Below are positions 36,291-46,700 of a DNA stretch of 64,000 bases, in pieces. The position numbers were made by a program, and so were the translations under genes. The DNA comes from Streptococcus parasanguinis (GTDB lineage: Bacteria; Bacillota; Bacilli; Lactobacillales; Streptococcaceae), in NCBI RefSeq assembly GCF_019929185.1, contig NZ_JAHZPC010000006.1, positions 1 through 64,000 of the forward strand, written 5' to 3'. How positions within the stretch are numbered: the first letter of the stretch is position 1; each line of letters begins with the position of its first letter. Below the pieces are notes generated by a model. That model saw only the letters and a program-made list of their open reading frames with translations, was not told the DNA's origin and ran no database searches.

Positions 36291-36755
36291 CTAGTCGGTA
36301 TTTCCTTTTCTATCTACTTGTTGAATGATTTTTTTCAGCATCGTTGCTCGTAGGATGAGAACATCTCGACCTAGGACCTCATCGGAGGTCGTCGCAAGCA
36401 AGAGCTGCGTTTCACGTCTTGTCAATAATTTTTCTTCATAGAGCATCTGGAGGATATCATTGAAGACCTGCTGGCTGATGGTTTCTCCAATATTGGCTGC
36501 CAAGTCTTGGAGCATCTGATGGTGATCTGAAAACTGGACCTTGCCAATGCGGATATAGCCACCCCCACCGCGTTTGCTCTCTACAATATAGCCTCGACTC
36601 TCGGTAAAACGGGTCTTAATGACATAGTTAATCTGACTGGGTACGACCTGAAAGACATCGGCTAACTCACTTCTTTTGAGCTCTGCCATGCCAGCTTGAG
36701 CCAGCAAGGCCTTAATATAAGCTTCGATGCTATCAGATGTGTTCTTATTTGCCAT
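36291..36755 (-). CDS. ctsR: Transcriptional repressor CtsR
   Basis: Class III heat-shock repressor, 154 aa. N-terminal winged HTH with FQVVPSQINYVIKTRF and the RGGGGYIRI glycine-rich wing that acts as temperature sensor. Autoregulates its own operon through a CtsR box found just downstream of its -10. First gene of ctsR-clpC. Confidence 0.97.
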   Translation of the reverse strand: MANKNTSDSIEAYIKALLAQAGMAELKRSELADVFQVVPSQINYVIKTRFTESRGYIVESKRGGGGYIRIGKVQFSDHHQMLQDLAANIGETISQQVFNDILQMLYEEKLLTRRETQLLLATTSDEVLGRDVLILRATMLKKIIQQVDRKGNTD

Positions 36756-36841
36756 GATGCTCCTTTCTGGCTTGTTTTTTTCTAGATGGATGCTCTGCTC
36801 TTTGGCCCATAAAAAATGGCCTTGGAGTGTTCCTTCTCATC

Positions 36842-36864
36842 ATTGACCTTATTTGACTATTATA
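36842..36864 (-). promoter_or_regulatory. ctsR promoter and CtsR operator
   Basis: Minus strand: TATAAT (36859-36864) abutting AGTCAAATAAGGTCAAT (36842-36858), a near match to the CtsR heptad repeat GGTCAAA-NAN-GGTCAAA. Its place immediately after the -10 is appropriate for repression. Confidence 0.85.
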
Positions 36865-36921
36865 CAATTTTTACGGCTGTAAATAAAGCAAAGACTCTAT
36901 GGAAATAGGAATCTCTTAAGA

Positions 36922-36960
36922 AGGCAAAAAAAAGAGGCTAGTGAGAACTAACCTCTTATG
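36922..36960 (-). terminator. Terminator of the GH29 fucosidase gene
   Basis: Minus strand: AAGAGGTTAGTT-CTCAC-TAGCCTCTT followed by a T-run. Confidence 0.85.
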
Positions 36961-36971
36961 CGAAGAAGGAG

Positions 36972-39900
36972 CTACTCTTTGCGACGAGCGAATTTGGCGC
37001 CTCCGCCCAAGAAACCTAGACCAAGAAGGCCTAACCAAGCAAAGAAACCACCTTCTTTTGTACCGGTTTGAGGTAGTTTTCCTTCCGATTGTAGAGAAGG
37101 ACTTTCAACCACTTCTTTTTCCGGATGGTCTGAAGTCAAAACAGAAACTGCTTCTGGGGTTTTCGGTTGCAAGAGAACAGGTCTTCCTTTTTCTTTTTTG
37201 TCTTCAGCTTGAGAAAGAGTCATAACTTCTGGTTGCACCTTACTTGGGGTGACAGGAGTGGTTGGAGTCGGCATATCAGCTATCAACGGACTTTTTTCCG
37301 CTTCCTTCGTTCCGACTTCTGTGATCTGGTCCTGGGCCTCCACTTCGACAAAGGCATCGACTTCTGTCCGAATTTCTTTGCCTTCTTCTTGTCGAACCTC
37401 GATCAATTTCAACCGGCGTCCGACCTTTCCTGCTTGAAGGATCCGGCTTTCGCCCTTGGCCAAGTCCTTGTTCTCACGTGTTTGACTCTCAAATGGAATC
37501 TCCTCCGCTTCGATGAGAAGTTCTGGCTTTTCAAGAATCAAATCCCGAATACCTTCTTCTGGCCGTGTCTGCGTCAGGGGTTCATAATTGTGAGCATCTT
37601 CTAAGATGGTTTCAAGGGCTTCGACTTGATTAGCTGCAGCAACCAAATCTGGCCGCTCTTGATCCAACAACTGAGTCAAGTCCGTCAATTGTCCTTGAAC
37701 CGTCGGTTTGAGATCTGCTTTCAAGCGATCGAGAGAAGTAGCCTTGATCTTTTCTACTCCTTCTCTGATGATCTGTTGCAGCTCTTCTTGACTGAGCAAC
37801 TGGCTATCTTTCCCTGATAGGATAAATTGATCTACCTGGATGGCTCTGGATGACTGAGGGTCATTGAGGGCTGGATCCAGATGCAAGCGTAGCTGGTGGT
37901 AGCCTTTTGCTAGGCCTTGCAGATTGACCAAACTCTGGTCGAGCTTGCGTTGATCTCCGTAGCCACTGAAATAATGATCGCCGTCGATCTCATAATCATG
38001 GCCACGCCCTTCTTCGAAGGCCATTTCTTTCCCATCCAAAGTGACGCTGTAGAGACCATGACTTGGATCAACCACTCCTCGGACCTCCACGCCTGTGCCC
38101 TTAAAGGTAATGGTCACTTCAATGTGTTTCTTGCCTTCCTCATCGGTCACTTGGTTAAAGCTGGACCAAGATTCTGTGCCATTTGAGAAGTCTTTGTTGT
38201 CTGTCTCATGATGCCAGCCTTGGCTATAGTGCAGTTTTGGATCTTGGTCATCCACTTCTTTGCGATTTTCTGGCAACTGGTCTTCATTCATCACTTGGAC
38301 TGTCAGTTCTGGAATAAAGCCGACCAGGCTTCCTTGATCCGGATGCAACAATTTGACCTTAAAGTCATAGACATCGGTCGCTTTCCCTGCAAAATCAAGG
38401 GTTGGAACTTGGACTGTTTTTTCCGTCTCTCCATCTGCGAACTCAAGGGTGACGTTGGTATCTTTGTAGACCTTACCATGAACCCCTGTTCCCGGCTCTG
38501 TGATCAATTTCAGACTGGCACTTCCTTTAGAGCCACCTTTTCTCTTGACGACGACTTGCGCTGGGTCGCCTTTTTTAACAGCTAGGGTTGGCTGAGCAAA
38601 CTCAAAGAGACCCTTTTCTTGGTTATTGAGGGCATAAATCCCTTCCGTTGCGATCGCATCTCCCTTGCTATTGACCAAGGTCAAGGTGTGAGATCCTGCT
38701 GCCAAATCCGATGTTTCATAGACCTTTTGGCTGCGTTTGCGGCTTGGACTTTGGGTATTGACGGTCGCTAGCTTTTGGCCATCGACATAGACATCCATTT
38801 CCCCATGACCAGGGTCGACAGTTGCGACGACATAGGCCTTGGTGCCTTCAAATTGATAGGTCACCGAAGCTCCCTTTTCTTTGGTCCACATAGAGGTGCC
38901 TCGAACGCCTTCTCCCTCTTCATTCCACTGGCCATTGGACCGCTCTGCTGTCCGGTCGGAATGATAAGTCAAACCAAGCGGATAGCCATCGGTTTCTTCA
39001 ATGCTGGCTGGTGTCTTATAGACAGAGACACCGTTCAAGATTGGAGTGGCTTGGGCATCAGTGATGGACACCCGAATATAGCGACTATCAACTGGTTGCC
39101 CTTTGATTAATCGGCGGTATCCCACAGTTGAGCCAGCTCCATAAGGAACCCATTGCCCATTCACTGCCACATCAATGGTGAAGCCAGAAATCCGTTGGCC
39201 TTTCTCGATGGTTTCTTTGAGCTCTACCACATCAAAGTGTTGCTCTTTTCCAAGATCAAGGACAAAAGAGCCGGTTTTGGCATCATCTGCAGGTGCCCAA
39301 CTGGTCTTTTCATCGCCATCTGTCAAATGGCTGGCCTTGTAGAGAGGATTGCGCCGTGTCGAGTCAGCTTCTACCAAAGCTCCTGCCGCATAGTTCACAC
39401 TGTAGAGTTGGTCCAAGGTCTGGCGGAATTCTTTCAAACGGGCCACATCGGCCTCCGCAAATTTTCCGTCTTGATTGGGTGGAATATTAAGCAGAAGCGG
39501 GGTGCCACGGCCGACCGATTTGAAGTAAATGTCCATCAATTCGCGCAAGGACTTAGGCTCTTGGTTGTCATGGTAGAACCAGCCTGAGCGAATAGAAACA
39601 TCGGCTTCTCCCACTGAGTATTGCTTCCCTTCCGGATCCCCGTGATTGAGGTAGCTATTAGATGGATTGTTGCGGATCTTATCTGGATTAACCTTTTGCC
39701 AAACCGGATCTCCGGCAATCCCCTTTTCATTTCCAATCCAACGAACATTGGTCGGCTCAGCTGAGAAGATAGCTATATCCCCTTGGGCCTTGCGAATGGC
39801 TTCAAACCACTTGTCAAAGGTATAGGTGACCTTTTGAGCCCCATCGCCACGCGCACCATCCATCCAGACTTCTACGAACTTGCCTTTGTTTCCATATTTA

Positions 39901-40682
39901 GGATCTTCAAGGATTTCTTTGAGCTGGTTGAGGTAGTATTCATTGTATTGGTCCTCTGTATCCATATGGTAGAGAGGGCTGTGAGCATCCCAAGGTGAGA
40001 GATAGACCCCCATGTCCATGTCATACTTGCTGGCAGAAGCAGAAACCTCGGCTAGAACATCGCCTTTTCCATCTTTCCAACCACTTTTGGCAATGGTATG
40101 GTCAGTGTATTTGGATGGGTACAAGAGGAAGCCATCGTGGTGCTTGACGACCATGATCGTCCGTTTAAAGCCTGCATCCTTCAGGGTTTTGATCCACTGA
40201 TCGGTATCCAGATGCTCTGGATAGAAATAATAAGGATCTTCTTGCCCATCTCCCCACTCACGATCGTAGTAAGTATTCATCCCAAAGTGGATGAAAGCCG
40301 CTAGTTCTTCGCGGTGGTATTGCATCTGAGCCTTGCTTGGAAGTGGTCCGTAATCCGCAATCTCAGTCTCCTCATCTAGAGAAGTGGCTGGTTGAGTGGC
40401 TTCTGTCCCTTGGCTGGCTGTGCGATTTTCTTTCTCGCTAGTAACTGCTGAGGGCTGTTCTGATTCTTCTTGGTGCTCGTTCACAGTTTTCTCCTCCTTT
40501 CCTTGATCTCCTGCATCGCTCGTTTCAACCCGTTCTTCACGCGGTTCACTATTCTCAGCTTGTTCCTCTGCGTAACTGGTAGTAGCTCCTAAAAAACAAG
40601 TCGCTACGACTACCGAGCAGACGCCTACCGAGAGTTTACGAATGCCAAATCGATTTCTCTGATCAACTAATCTTTTTCCCAT
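36972..40682 (-). CDS. LPXTG-anchored GH29 alpha-L-fucosidase
   Basis: 1236-aa cell-wall glycosidase. YSIRK-type signal (FGIRKLSVGVCSVVV), acidic linker, then GH29 catalytic domain from about residue 120 (AAFIHFGMNTYYDREWG). The likely nucleophile is Asp275 in EVWMDGARGDG. A discoidin/F5-8C-like module (about 430-560), further beta-sandwich modules including a Calx-beta-like one, a helical region, and a G5 domain (about 1040-1120) follow. It ends LPQTG, hydrophobic helix, RRKE. Releases fucose from host glycans; substrate linkage cannot be fixed. Lies 104 bp after bgaA in the same direction. Confidence 0.9.
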   Translation of the reverse strand: MGKRLVDQRNRFGIRKLSVGVCSVVVATCFLGATTSYAEEQAENSEPREERVETSDAGDQGKEEKTVNEHQEESEQPSAVTSEKENRTASQGTEATQPATSLDEETEIADYGPLPSKAQMQYHREELAAFIHFGMNTYYDREWGDGQEDPYYFYPEHLDTDQWIKTLKDAGFKRTIMVVKHHDGFLLYPSKYTDHTIAKSGWKDGKGDVLAEVSASASKYDMDMGVYLSPWDAHSPLYHMDTEDQYNEYYLNQLKEILEDPKYGNKGKFVEVWMDGARGDGAQKVTYTFDKWFEAIRKAQGDIAIFSAEPTNVRWIGNEKGIAGDPVWQKVNPDKIRNNPSNSYLNHGDPEGKQYSVGEADVSIRSGWFYHDNQEPKSLRELMDIYFKSVGRGTPLLLNIPPNQDGKFAEADVARLKEFRQTLDQLYSVNYAAGALVEADSTRRNPLYKASHLTDGDEKTSWAPADDAKTGSFVLDLGKEQHFDVVELKETIEKGQRISGFTIDVAVNGQWVPYGAGSTVGYRRLIKGQPVDSRYIRVSITDAQATPILNGVSVYKTPASIEETDGYPLGLTYHSDRTAERSNGQWNEEGEGVRGTSMWTKEKGASVTYQFEGTKAYVVATVDPGHGEMDVYVDGQKLATVNTQSPSRKRSQKVYETSDLAAGSHTLTLVNSKGDAIATEGIYALNNQEKGLFEFAQPTLAVKKGDPAQVVVKRKGGSKGSASLKLITEPGTGVHGKVYKDTNVTLEFADGETEKTVQVPTLDFAGKATDVYDFKVKLLHPDQGSLVGFIPELTVQVMNEDQLPENRKEVDDQDPKLHYSQGWHHETDNKDFSNGTESWSSFNQVTDEEGKKHIEVTITFKGTGVEVRGVVDPSHGLYSVTLDGKEMAFEEGRGHDYEIDGDHYFSGYGDQRKLDQSLVNLQGLAKGYHQLRLHLDPALNDPQSSRAIQVDQFILSGKDSQLLSQEELQQIIREGVEKIKATSLDRLKADLKPTVQGQLTDLTQLLDQERPDLVAAANQVEALETILEDAHNYEPLTQTRPEEGIRDLILEKPELLIEAEEIPFESQTRENKDLAKGESRILQAGKVGRRLKLIEVRQEEGKEIRTEVDAFVEVEAQDQITEVGTKEAEKSPLIADMPTPTTPVTPSKVQPEVMTLSQAEDKKEKGRPVLLQPKTPEAVSVLTSDHPEKEVVESPSLQSEGKLPQTGTKEGGFFAWLGLLGLGFLGGGAKFARRKE

Positions 40683-40703
40683 ATTCCATTCCTTTATGTC
40701 ACC

Positions 40704-40752
40704 AGGTAAAGAGGGTGGGGCTTCCCCATCCTCCTTCTTTTTACCTGTGAAC
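40704..40752 (-). terminator. Long hairpin between bgaA and fucosidase genes
   Basis: CAGGTAAA..GGATGGGG-AAG-CCCCACCC..TTTACCTG forms a nearly continuous 20-bp stem. No T-run follows, so it may stabilise the bgaA 3' end or attenuate rather than terminate. Confidence 0.5.
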
Positions 40753-40786
40753 TTTTCACCGTTTTTTGCTAGTTTCTCTAGCTGTT

Positions 40787-43700
40787 TTACTTGGCCTTAT
40801 TGGCTCTTTTTTTCTGATCGTCCAGCACAGCACTGGCAAGGCCTGCCGCTAGGATTCCAGCAACGAGGCTTGCGACGCTTTCTTCCGTTCCTGTATTTGG
40901 TAATCTACCTTCGGAAACTGGAGCAGCTGAAACTGCTGGTGTTTGAGTTTCTTTCTCGACTTCCTTCCCTGCTGCATCTATCCCTTCCTGGCGCACCGCT
41001 TTGACCTCAAGAGATGCTTGAGGAGTTGCGATAGCTACTGGTCCTTCTGAAACATGAGGGCGCTCTAGGTTCGGAAGCGGTTGTGGTTCTGGTTGTGGTT
41101 GTGGTTGTGGTTGTGGCTCTGGTTGCGGTTGCGGCTGTGGCTCTGGTTGTGGAGTATCTGGAAGTACTTCTTTCGTGCCCACCTCTGTGATTTCTGCCAC
41201 TGGATCTAGTTCTACAAAGGCATCTAGTTCCTTCCGGCTTTCCACACCATTTTCTTGAGAAACTTCCACCAAGCGCAATTTGCGGCCTTTTTGACCTTCT
41301 TGAACCACACGTTTCTCACCTTTTGGAAGATCCGCATTTGGACGTTCTAAGCGTTCAAAGTCCATCTCTTCTGGCTCAATCACCAACTCTGGCTTGGTAT
41401 GAACCAGATTCTTAACTCCTTCTTCAGGAATGGCTGAGCCTGTAGGTGCTTTTGCGGAGAGAGAAAGTTGATATACTTTTTCGACCTTGCCATCTTCTGA
41501 GACAACCTTGACAAGAACAGGAGCATTGGCGCTTTTAGCATCCACGACCGTAACGGCTGTTCCATTCTTGCCTTGTGCGGAAACGATTGGACGGTCTCCC
41601 TCATACTCTAGATGATAATCTGTCACATCTGGTTTAAAACCTTCTAGGTCTTTACCATTCACTTGGATGGTGACATCAGTTGTTGCCCGAGCTTCTTCCG
41701 TTGGTGCATAGGCACTCAGTTCAATAATTCCAATCCCTTTTAGATTCTCATTTCGAACCATTCTTAAGCGGATCGCTTTGGTTCTTGTTTCATTGAAGCT
41801 AAGGTTGGAGATATAGCCCGGTTCAAAGTCATAATCCAAGCTATAAGGAATTTCTTCCCAGTTAGAGGCCTGGTTAAATGGATGATCTGGAAGATTCTTC
41901 AGATTGCCATAATCATCCGGAACATCAAAGTCTGGACCAATGTAGCGTTCAAGAACAGTTTTCGTTGGCAGACCTGTTTCCTGATCTGCAAAGAAGTCGA
42001 CCGCTACTTTATTGACCAAACGCTCTGTTACTTGACCATTTTTCTTGAAGATAAGACCAGCAAATACTTCAGTTTGATCCGGTTCTCTCTTCCAGTTGGT
42101 CCAGCGATAGTACTCGTTGTAGCCACCATCGTTGATGTAATCGATATAGTCGATTTGGTTTGGATCGAGATCATTGGTTTCACTGGCAAATGCCCTGCTA
42201 TCCTCTGCATTGTAGTCACGGTTCACAGAGAGGATTTCTCCTGTCTTTTCTGACACCCGAACGGTCAGCTGAGCTGTCAGATCATAGCCGAGGACTTTTC
42301 CTTCTAACGTGAAGCTGCCTTCATGAGAAAGTGCATCAGCTGGGATAGCCTGCCAGTCCACCGTCAGTTCCTTGCGTTCATAACCTGTGTCCCCTTTAAA
42401 GTAGACACCTACTGTAGATGGTAGAACTAGATCTTGACCGGCTTTCACAAAACGTCTGCCTGCTTCTACTGCTACTGGAACAGCTTGTTTCAGTTTTTCT
42501 GCATCGCTTGTGAGATGGAGATGGTATTCTTGTAAGATGGTACCATCTTCCGCTTTATGGATGACACGGATTGGCTCACCTTCATGGACGCTTGGCACAA
42601 CCGTTGCAAGACCGTGATGGCTAGCTGTCGCTTCCACCTGTGGATAAGCTCGATCACGCGCATCGATGTAGTAATCGGTCACACTTGGGTTGACACCTGG
42701 CAATACATCGCCATTGACGCGAATGGTCAACTGGCTCTTTTCTTCTGCCGCAACCTTATTGGCAAATACCTGAATCTCTGAAATAGAGCTTCCACGTTTG
42801 CCTTCTGGTGTCTTCATGCGAATACGAACAGCATAGGTGTCGACTTTATCAAAACTGAAATGATTCATCTTGCCAGCTGCTACCGGTTCTTCAACGGTTA
42901 GGTTGCTGACTTCTTTCCAGTTGGCTGGATTGTTAAATGGATGGTCTGTTTCGTCTTTGACGCGATTTGGATTGCTTGGAACAGTTGGGATTTGTTCCCC
43001 TGTATAGTACTCAATCACATACTCACTTGGAGCCCCAACGCCGTGGTCTTCATGGAAACCAACATGGAGGTTGTCCACTGCTCGCTTGGTCAAGATACCA
43101 GAATCCCCAAACAAGATACCAACAGAATCTTCCGCATTGTCACGGCCCCAGTTGGTCCAACGGTTAGCTGGAGCATCGGTAAAGGAGATGACCTTATCAT
43201 TGACCTTAGCAACTGGATCCGCATCGTTAGAGTCACTTGCAAAAGCGAGTGGCAAGACTGATCCTGTCCATTGCTCTGCTACATTGGCCCCCTTGACTGT
43301 GTTTGCGGAAACACGAATATGAAGACGTGTTGGAAGATCCGTTCCTTCTACACGACCGGCTAGGACAACTTCTCCTTCTTTGGCCAAGAGTTGCGGATCG
43401 ATCGCATCCCAGGCCACCTTAGCTGTATAGGTCTTACCATTAGAGTGATAGGTCCGCACGCTTTCTGGAAGAGCTGGTTTTTCTCCGACTGGAGTGGTGG
43501 TGCTGACTTCTTCTACAGCGATAATGCCTTCAACCGTCACTTGAGCTTGGGCTTCTTTTTCCACACCCTCTACATGACCTGTGACTGTAAAGCTATGGTA
43601 ATCCTTGACTTGATCTGCGGTCACAGCATCCCAGGTCACGCGTTTTTCTTTAGGGAATCCCTTGTCATACTCGACCAAGACGGTCTCTGGAAGAGCTGGC

Positions 43701-46700
43701 AAAACATTTCGATCGGTGCTGATTCGTACAGGACGCACCTTCACAACCGTTTTTTCTTCTGGATTTGGCGTGATGGTAAAGGTTAATTCCCCTGTTTTTC
43801 CTTGGAAGCTAGCTTCTAAATGAACCAATCCTGCTTCCCGCAATTCCAAACCTTTATTGGTTGCGACGGCTTTTCCTTGGCTACCAGATCTTGTCTTCAC
43901 ATCGATTTGATCTGCTTTGAGACTTGCCTGGCTACCATCTTGGTAATGGGCAATGACTTCAAGTGGTACCGTTTGGTCTTCCTTGAGTTCCTGTCCTTCT
44001 GGCAGACGCAATTCTAGGCGCTCAATCTGTGGACTTTCTTCTTGGAATTGGACCACATAGGTCTGTACAGCTCCCGTATCCTGAGCAGTTACAAAGATTT
44101 GAGCTTTCAAACCATTTTCACGGTTAGCTTGGAGGACCGTCACTTGGGCATTTTCTGCACTTGCTGTGACTTGACCTGGCTCTTGACCATAAGCGAGGGA
44201 ACGGAAAATGGTATGGTTGCCACTACCAAATTTTGGAAGAACTACTCCATCTAGCTGAACCGTTGGTTTCTTAGCCTTGGCTACATCTCCTCCTGCAACC
44301 ACTAGTGTCGCTTGGACGGTTTCCCCATTGCCTAGGAGTCCTGTCGCTTTCAAGCGTGCTCCTGGTGTGGACAACTGATTTTCTTGACCAGCTTCCAAGG
44401 TCCATTGATCGACCTCATAGTGGGCAGTGGTCCCATCGGTGAAGACTAATTGCACAGCCTTATCCACTGCTGCTAGATCTGCTCCCTGTGGGATTTGTTT
44501 GATGACTGGAAGGACTTGTTCCACGCCGATCACATCGACCAGAGCTTCGACCGTGCGTCCTTGAACATGACCTGTCACACGGACTTGGCCAGCACGACTA
44601 TAGTCTGCCGCGTCCCATTCAACGGCTTCTTCTTGGGCCTTGCCATCACTATAGACCACATTGACCTTACTTGGTAAGGTTGGTTTTTCTCCTAGATAAG
44701 CACTTTGTCGAACAGGTTCCACACCTAATACAGTGCGTTCTGCTTGGTCCTTCTTACCTGTAAAGAGGCTGACTTGGTCTGATTGCAAGCGATCTGAGTC
44801 TGCATACAGAGTAAAGGCACCTGCTTGCTCCGTTGATTTGACAATGACAACCCCTTTGCCATTGAAGGCTCTGCGTTGCCATGTGCCATCTTCCTGCGCT
44901 TTGTAGCGTTCACGGCTGGCTTGCTCCCCATTATCGACACCGACAATTTGGCCTTGTCCATGCAAATGGAAATGCACCAAATTATTGGCAGTTGGGACCA
45001 CACGACCTGCTTCATCGACGATTTCATAGGTAATATAGGTCAAATCCTTACCGTCCGCTGCGATCGCGTGTTCTTCTTTCAACAAACGGACACCCGCAGG
45101 CTTGCCGGCTGTTTCGACTTGATCTTTCGCGATCACTTCTCCTGCTTCGTTGCGCGCAATAGCTTCCACTTTACCTGGTACATAAGGGACCAACCACTCT
45201 AGATAAAGTTCATCCGGATTTGCCCCTTCTTGGTAAGTCCGGCCATCAGCTGTGGTCTTCTTGGTAAAGGTCTTCACTCCTTGTGATTCCCCATTGACAA
45301 TCAATTCCACACTGTGGGCATTGGAGAAGGTCCGAACAGGAATCCGTCCTTCTTCATCCATGACACGATTGGCTAATTCTGGATTGTCCCAGTTCCAATG
45401 CGGCAAGAGATGGACCATCGGATGTTTCTCAGCCGATACCCATTGGCTTTGGTAGAGGTAAAAATCATTCTTTGGAAGACCTGCCGTATCGACAATACCG
45501 AAATAAGAACTTTTCACAGGTGTATCATTTTGGTTGTGCCATGGTGTTGGCTCACCGATATAGTCCGTACCTGTCCAGATAAATTGTCCTGCATAGCCGG
45601 CATGATCACGGTCAAAGGTCCAAGAGGCAGTCGCTGTCCGACCCCAACCAACCCGGTCATTGCCGTAGTCTGATTGTTCATAATGGCGGTCTTCTTGGTT
45701 GCTGCCGACCCATTCTCTTTCAGGGTGGTAGTAAGAGCCCCGTGTCCGCGTTGCAGAAGAGGTTTCTGAGCCATAAATGAGCCAGTTTGGATGTTTCGCC
45801 CATAAGCTTTCATAGTTGGCCTCTGAATAGTTGAAACCAACCGCATCAAGCTCTGCTGCTACCTTTTCATGGCCTCCTGATCCATCACCAAAGCGGAATT
45901 TATCAGCTCCCATGGTGACATAGCGGGTTGCATCCACGTCCTTGATGGTCTTGACTAACCGACGAACAGTTGCGACAGATTTGTCTGAACCATCTGCTTC
46001 ACCGACTTCGTTACCGATTGACCACATGACAATGGCTGGATTGTTCTTGTCCCGCTCTACCATGGTCCGTAGATCGTAATCGGACCAAGTATCCCCCTTA
46101 CGAGCTTCTGGGTGAGTGGCATCTTTTTCAAAGAAACGACCGTAATCGTATTGCTTCTTGCCACCATACCAGGTATCAAAAGCTTCTTCTTGGACCATCA
46201 AGCCCAACTCAGCCGCAATGTTTAAGGTTTGTTCACTGGCTGGGTTGTGGGTCGTCCGAATCGCATTGACTCCCATGTCCTTCATCTGTTTGAGACGGCG
46301 GTATTCAGCCTTGTAATTTTCCTCAGTTCCAAGAGCCCCGTGGTCATGGTGAAGAGATACCCCGTGGAATTTCGTCGCCACCCCATTGAGGAAGAAGCCA
46401 CCTTCTGGCGTCCAGTTCAGATAGCGATAACCAAAGCGTTCCTTTTGCACATCGACCAACTGCGAATCCCGATAAACCCGCGTATACAAGGTATAGAGAG
46501 CTGGATGATCCGTTTTCACATCCCAGAGGGTTGGTTTTTCAACATGCAAGGTTTGAGAAAGGTTGATCGCTTGACCTGCTAGAACAGCTTGTGCTTCACT
46601 GCGCGTTTTTTCGCTCACCACTTGGCCATTTTGATCGACAATTTCATATTCCGCATAAATACTATGGGCTTGATCATCCTGGTTGACAATGCGGCTCTTC